The translations under genes and the position numbers were made by a program. From NCBI GenBank assembly GCA_048814795.1, contig CP184673.1, positions 1,736,001 to 1,800,000 on the forward strand: 64,000 nucleotides of DNA, written 5' to 3'. Shown piece by piece: positions 59,950 to 64,000 of this stretch. The notes under the pieces were generated by a model. The model had not been told where the DNA came from. It worked only from the letters and a program-made list of their open reading frames with translations, and ran no database searches. Origin of the DNA: Thermatribacter sp048814795. Its GTDB lineage: Bacteria > Atribacterota > Atribacteria > Atribacterales > Thermatribacteraceae. Numbering within the stretch: the first letter of the stretch is position 1; each line of letters starts with the position of its first letter.

Positions 59950-61476
59950 TTAAATAAATAATTCCTTATACTTTTCAAAAACACCATTCATAACTTCCAT
60001 AGTTTCCAGATAGTAAGGCAAATATTTCTGATAAACTCTGTGTAGTTTCTCATCTGGATGAAAAACGTCTACCACCCTGACTGAATTCTTTGCCTTTCCA
60101 GCTAAATCCGTAAAAGCACCTACTCCAAAAGCCGCACATAGGGCAGCTCCCCATATAGCAAATTCCTCTCTATCCAGCGTAAGGTAAGGAATGCCCAAAA
60201 CACTGGCCTTAATCCTGTTCCAGAAAGCGGACTTGGCTCCCCCACCTATCACCCTGACTTCGTTAAAGACCAGATTGGGAATGAGTTCCCGGATTATCTT
60301 AAGATAAAAAGCGTATTCAAAAGCAATGCCCTCCAAGATGGCTCTGAAGAGATTTTCTCTCCTGTGTTCCCAGCTAAAACCTGCGAAAACCCCTCTCAGA
60401 TAAGGCTGGGTGGGGCAATTGCGACCCCTTAAATGAGGTACAAAAATGATCCCTGAAGGATCAGAAGCTATTTTTTCGACCTCTTTCGTAATCAGGGAAA
60501 AAGCATTATCGTACTGGGAAAGTTCTCGGAAAAGCTCATTTTTGGCCCACTCAAGGTCCATCCCTCCACCATTTATATAAGCCATTGGATAGTAGTATCC
60601 ATCCAGGACTGAACGAGGGAAAAGAAGTGTCTTGTAACGAACATCTGGAAAATACCCATCTACAAAAAGGCTGAAACAGGAGGCAGTACCAGCCACGTCA
60701 AAAGCAGTGCCCACTTCGACAACACCAGCTCCCAGACTGTTGGCAGCCTGATCCCCGCAACCAGCCACAATGGGAATCCCTGAAGGCAAACCCATTTGTT
60801 GAGCCCATTTCCTCTGAAGCTTACCCACCAGATTCCAGGGTTCTACAATACGGGGCATCTTTTCCTTTTCAATCCCAAAAGTTCCCAGCAATTCGTCATC
60901 CCATTTTTTCTCCTCAAGATTGCAAAAACAGGAAAAATGGAGATAAGTATAATCCAGGAAGGTCTCTTCGCCAGGAAGACCAGAGAGTTTTTGAGCCACC
61001 CAGCAGGCAGGAACGGTAAACTTATGAATCTTTTTATACACCTCTGGCTGCTCGTGCTTCCACCATAGAATCTTTGGTCCATGATTGATACTTGGCCCCA
61101 TACCGGAACGCTTAATAATTAAATCTTCGGCTTCCATCTTCATTTTTTGAGCATAGGGAGCAGCACGGAAGTCCAACCAGGAATCGTAAGGAGTAACCGC
61201 TTCGCCATCTTCTCCCACACCCATAATTCCAGCCATCTGACCATCGAGAGCAATAGCCTCCACATCAACAGGGTTAATACCACTTTTTGCTAAAACTTCT
61301 CTTACTGTATCCAGAACAGACTGTAACATTTCCTCTGGCTTCTGAATAACGCTACCATCCTCACCATAAATGATATTCGAGGGAACTCGAGCTACCGCAA
61401 GAAGCCTGCCTCTTTCATCAAACAAGCCAGTTTTGGTTGCTGTAGTACCCAAATCAACTCCTATAAAAAAGGACAT
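59950..61476 (-). CDS. FGGY carbohydrate kinase
   Basis: Third kinase of this family in the window, 508 residues: GVDLGTTATKTGLFD, ALDGQMAGIMG, WLDFRAAPYAQK, GCGDQAANSLGAG and VIGGGAKSAFWNRIKA. It lacks the GFSGQMHG xylulokinase motif, so the substrate differs. The start is ATG 61476, 8 nt after GGGGAG and 2 nt past the preceding stop; GTG 61485 is the alternative. Operon position between the MocA oxidoreductase and alcohol dehydrogenase suggests phosphorylation of their product. Confidence 0.9.
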   Translation of the reverse strand: MSFFIGVDLGTTATKTGLFDERGRLLAVARVPSNIIYGEDGSVIQKPEEMLQSVLDTVREVLAKSGINPVDVEAIALDGQMAGIMGVGEDGEAVTPYDSWLDFRAAPYAQKMKMEAEDLIIKRSGMGPSINHGPKILWWKHEQPEVYKKIHKFTVPACWVAQKLSGLPGEETFLDYTYLHFSCFCNLEEKKWDDELLGTFGIEKEKMPRIVEPWNLVGKLQRKWAQQMGLPSGIPIVAGCGDQAANSLGAGVVEVGTAFDVAGTASCFSLFVDGYFPDVRYKTLLFPRSVLDGYYYPMAYINGGGMDLEWAKNELFRELSQYDNAFSLITKEVEKIASDPSGIIFVPHLRGRNCPTQPYLRGVFAGFSWEHRRENLFRAILEGIAFEYAFYLKIIRELIPNLVFNEVRVIGGGAKSAFWNRIKASVLGIPYLTLDREEFAIWGAALCAAFGVGAFTDLAGKAKNSVRVVDVFHPDEKLHRVYQKYLPYYLETMEVMNGVFEKYKELFI

Positions 61477-61478
61477 TT

Positions 61479-62504
61479 TTACCACTCCCCGGAAAGGTCG
61501 ACCGGCTTCCCTTCTTTAAGCGACAGGTGTGCTGTCTCCACTACCTTAACCACCCTCCAGCCATCAAGTGCCGATGGAGAAGGTTCCTTATCCTCCAAAA
61601 TGCAGCGAATAAATGCTCTCATCTCTTCGAGGTAACCGTCCTTAAAACGAAGCGACCAGCTTGAATGATTGTCACATATCGCCTTCTTGTCGAGATTATA
61701 AAGAACCGGACCTCTACCTTCGGTAGTTCCAATTCGAATCATGCCTTCAGTGCCTAAAACTTCCATTCGAGCATCGTAAGCATAACCCACCGGACAACCT
61801 CCATCAATAATTCCCAGAGGACCTTCTTCAAAAACCATGGTTACTGCATAGTGATCATAGAAATCAGGAAAATTCTTTCTTGCCTCCGGAAGTTTGAAAT
61901 TGTTGGCCTCCATAAATACTCGCCGAGGCTTTTTACCAGCAAACCATAAAACAGCGTCTATATCGTGAGAAGAAACTTCAGCAAGCATGCCGCCACTCTT
62001 GGAACGATCAAAAATCCAGGCCGGAGGCAAACCAGGACCTCTTCCGGTAGACTTAATCATCACCAAATCACCTATCAGACCATCGCACACCATCTTGAAA
62101 GCCTGACGAATCTCCGGATCATAGCGCCGCATAAAGCCTATTTGAAATTTAACCCCTGCATCCTCAACTATCTTTTTTATCTTCGAAGCCTCATCAAGAT
62201 TTTGAGCAAGCGGTTTCTCGCAAAAAACGTGCTTTCTCAAAGACACGGCCTTTTCAACTATTTCGCGGTGGGTGAAAGTCAAGGACCCAATGCATACCGC
62301 ATCAATTTCTTCTTTGTCAAGGGCTTCTTCAACACTCCCGTAAAAAGAAGCAACGCCCAACTCCTGAGCCCTTTCTTTAGCTCTCTCCAGATCAACATCA
62401 ACCACCGCTTTAAGTTCTGCTTCGGGAATGTAGTATCTCAAGTTACGGGCATGCACCATCCCCGCTCTCCCGGCTCCAACCAGAACAAAACGAACTTTTT
62501 CCAC
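61479..62504 (-). CDS. Gfo/Idh/MocA family oxidoreductase
   Basis: NAD(P)-dependent sugar or inositol dehydrogenase family, 341 residues. N-terminal Rossmann LVGAGRAGMVHARNL with VVDVDLERA, catalytic lysine in CEKPLAQN, and the substrate-domain motif SGGMLAEVSSHDIDAVLWF. Relatives include inositol 2-dehydrogenase and glucose-fructose oxidoreductase. GTG start follows GGGGGATTTGGA. First catabolic gene after the GntR regulator. Confidence 0.9.
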   Translation of the reverse strand: MEKVRFVLVGAGRAGMVHARNLRYYIPEAELKAVVDVDLERAKERAQELGVASFYGSVEEALDKEEIDAVCIGSLTFTHREIVEKAVSLRKHVFCEKPLAQNLDEASKIKKIVEDAGVKFQIGFMRRYDPEIRQAFKMVCDGLIGDLVMIKSTGRGPGLPPAWIFDRSKSGGMLAEVSSHDIDAVLWFAGKKPRRVFMEANNFKLPEARKNFPDFYDHYAVTMVFEEGPLGIIDGGCPVGYAYDARMEVLGTEGMIRIGTTEGRGPVLYNLDKKAICDNHSSWSLRFKDGYLEEMRAFIRCILEDKEPSPSALDGWRVVKVVETAHLSLKEGKPVDLSGEW

Positions 62505-62550
62505 TCCAAATCCCCCTTTGCAAAAGCTATTTAAACAAATTAGCGTTCGC

Positions 62551-63297
62551 TCATCTGAAGACCCTTACTTTAACTCTTCCCTTATCACCACGAAAGCGAG
62601 AAATAAAGAAATCCATGGGCTTTTCTTTTTCGCTATAGGTAACGTTCTCCATAAGGAACATCGGAGCTCCAGTATCTACCTTGAGAAGACGCGCATCGAT
62701 TTCATCTGCAAGGGTGGGCTCAAGAGCTATCTCAGCCCATTTGGGTACCAGGTTATACTTTTCAGCAAGCAGCTGATAAAGAGAGCGATCGGTAAGGTCT
62801 TCATCGAGCAAGCCTGGACAAAGCTTATATGGAATATGATTGCGAACCCAGACTACAGGTTCTCCTTCAATAGAGCGGAGCCTTTCAATATATATGAAAT
62901 CCTCACTTTCCTTGATTTGCAAAAGCTGAGCCACTTTCTTAGAAGCTTTGCGCAGCTCCTTTTTGAGAACCTGAGTCTTTAAAGTATAACCTTTCTCCTC
63001 CATTTCTTCATAAAAAGTGGTAAAGTGCTGTATAAAGCTATAATCGATCTTGGGGCGGGCAACAAAGGTGCCTCTTCCTTTTTCCCGGGTCAAATACCCT
63101 TCGTACACTAACTCTTTAAGAGCTTGCCTTACCGTAGGGCGACTAATACCGTATTTTTCCGACAGTTCTCGCTCTGATGGCAAGAGATCTCCAGGAGCAA
63201 GGATACCTTCTTCGATTTGCTGTCTTATATATTCCTTAAGCTGGTAATAAAGGGGTATAGGAACTTTCCGATTCAAATCCATTTCCCTTTTGTCCAT
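62551..63297 (-). CDS. GntR-family regulator (HutC/UTRA type)
   Basis: 248 residues. N-terminal winged helix about 10-80, with PLYYQLKEYIRQQIEEG, LPSERELSEKYGISRPTVRQ and YEGYLTREKGRGTFV, then a UTRA ligand domain (about 95-245). UTRA regulators sense sugar phosphates or related metabolites. Start ATG 63297 lies 9 nt after AGGTG; further starts at 63306-63309 overlap that site. It heads the catabolic operon and probably regulates it and itself. Confidence 0.92.
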   Translation of the reverse strand: MDKREMDLNRKVPIPLYYQLKEYIRQQIEEGILAPGDLLPSERELSEKYGISRPTVRQALKELVYEGYLTREKGRGTFVARPKIDYSFIQHFTTFYEEMEEKGYTLKTQVLKKELRKASKKVAQLLQIKESEDFIYIERLRSIEGEPVVWVRNHIPYKLCPGLLDEDLTDRSLYQLLAEKYNLVPKWAEIALEPTLADEIDARLLKVDTGAPMFLMENVTYSEKEKPMDFFISRFRGDKGRVKVRVFR

Positions 63298-63310
63298 GAG
63301 TATCATCACC

Positions 63311-63371
63311 TAACATTCTGTTATATTTACCATTTCCGAGCTATCTTAAAACAAGCCTAAGCCCACGTCAA
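63311..63371 (-). promoter_or_regulatory. Promoter and candidate operator of the GntR operon
   Basis: Minus strand: TTGACG (63366-63371), 17-bp spacer, TAAGAT (63343-63348). Downstream, TAACA-N3-TGTTA (63311-63323) is a perfect 5-bp-arm dyad placed in the leader before the ribosome site, a reasonable operator for the GntR protein. Confidence 0.6.
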
Positions 63372-63410
63372 TCCTGTAAGCAAGAAATAGCTCAGGACAA
63401 GTTATGTTTT

Positions 63411-64000
63411 TCACCTTATTAACCGTCTTCTCCACTGGTCAAAAACCACAATAGCAACAATAAGGAGGCCATTAATAACTCTTTGCCAGAAGGGTTCCAC
63501 GTTAAGAAGATTTAAACCATTGGCTAAGACACCCATCAAGACTGCACCAATAAGCGTTCCCACTACAGAACCCCGACCACCAAACAAATTGGTTCCCCCA
63601 ATAACCACCGCTGCAATGGTTTGTAGCTCCAAACCCTCTGCCATTAGAGCATTGGCCGAATTCATTCTCCCAACCAGTACCAACCCACCAAGCCCGCAGT
63701 AAAGCCCTGAAAGGCCATAAACCATAATTTTCACTCTGTCCACGTCAATACCCGAAGCCCTCGCTGCTTCTCGGTTACCACCTACGGCGTATATAGACCT
63801 TCCTAAAGTAGTCCTTGAAAGAATAAACCAAGTCAATAAAACGATCAGCAAAGCTACAATAATAGGAACTGGTATACTACCGATATGCCCACTACCCAAC
63901 CAGATAAGCACCGGAGGAAGATAACCTGCTAACTCCGTGGCTGTAAAGTGTGAAGGCACGGGCAAACCACCCGTTATAAGGAGAGCTACGCCTCTCACTG
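63411..64000 (-). CDS. Sugar ABC transporter permease (RbsC type), partial at window edge
   Basis: The C-terminal 195 or so residues of an RbsC-family permease; the gene continues beyond base 64000. Motifs: YAVGGNREAARASGIDVDRV (cytoplasmic loop) and VVIGGTNLFGGRGSVVGTLIGAVLMG. It lies just upstream of the GntR operon on the same strand and is probably the transporter for that pathway. It does not share the 158-bp identical block found in the second system. Confidence 0.9.
   Translation of the reverse strand, partial: VRGVALLITGGLPVPSHFTATELAGYLPPVLIWLGSGHIGSIPVPIIVALLIVLLTWFILSRTTLGRSIYAVGGNREAARASGIDVDRVKIMVYGLSGLYCGLGGLVLVGRMNSANALMAEGLELQTIAAVVIGGTNLFGGRGSVVGTLIGAVLMGVLANGLNLLNVEPFWQRVINGLLIVAIVVFDQWRRRLIR

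Overview
The window is a compact, A+T-rich bacterial chromosome segment with short intergenic gaps, many 1-8 nt gene overlaps, strong AGGAGG-type ribosome binding sites and frequent TTG and GTG starts. No rRNA, insertion sequence, phage or CRISPR array is visible. Several gene sets have a Firmicutes-like order: ctsR-mcsA-mcsB-clpC-radA-PIN/TRAM-ispD-ispF-gltX-cysS-rlmB. Other genes point to an envelope unlike that of a simple Gram-positive: an RlpA-like protein, a lipid-A-disaccharide-synthase-related glycosyltransferase and a prepilin-like sequence. With three sugar-type ABC systems, a THEP1 NTPase and three FGGY kinases, a fermentative and possibly thermophilic deep-branching anaerobe fits. 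Atribacterota is my best guess, but this is inference and not shown by any marker gene here.

Layout. 1-7.3 kb: glutamate dehydrogenase with an elaborate upstream control region, an HD-GYP protein, a THEP1 NTPase, a metallo-beta-lactamase-fold protein, a membrane protein, a very divergent arginase-fold protein and a TPR lipoprotein/secreted protein. 7.3-10.8 kb: histidine genes hisB-hisH-hisA-hisF-hisIE; hisB appears to start at CTG. 10.8-13.5 kb: tRNA-CAT, Nif3-like protein, zinc-ribbon coiled-coil protein, RNase HI and the RNase P RNA. 13.5-18.8 kb: a LacI regulator, a URO-D family protein and a sugar ABC transporter, all on the minus strand. 19-21.4 kb: EamA transporter, a small ORF and an aminotransferase. 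21.4-35.4 kb: one long minus-strand housekeeping block from ctsR (with a CtsR operator on a consensus promoter) through clpC, radA, isoprenoid genes and tRNA synthetases to two rRNA methyltransferases. 35.4-38 kb: greA-lysS and a membrane protein. 38-43.8 kb: SAM hydroxide adenosyltransferase, a frameshifted pilin/beta-propeller gene, a glycosyltransferase, a FGGY kinase and a CorC/HlyC protein. 44-50.6 kb: pyrimidine operon pyrB-C-F-K-D-E plus an M20 peptidase, with a long hairpin attenuator in front of pyrB. 51.2-56.6 kb: a second sugar ABC system with two permease genes plus a xylulokinase-like kinase. 56.6-63.3 kb: a GntR-controlled seven-gene carbohydrate catabolic operon. The 5' part of a third sugar permease runs off the right end.

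The most unusual points are these. McsB retains the phosphagen-kinase fold but has lost most of the conserved catalytic and nucleotide-binding residues. A 158-bp segment is exactly identical in two otherwise diverged permease genes, which looks like gene conversion. A short arginase-fold protein keeps the metal ligands in an unrecognisable background. The GntR operon combines a polyol-type dehydrogenase, a MocA oxidoreductase, a FGGY kinase, a cupin phosphoglucose isomerase, a shikimate-dehydrogenase-like enzyme and a class II aldolase, and it does not match a pathway I can name.
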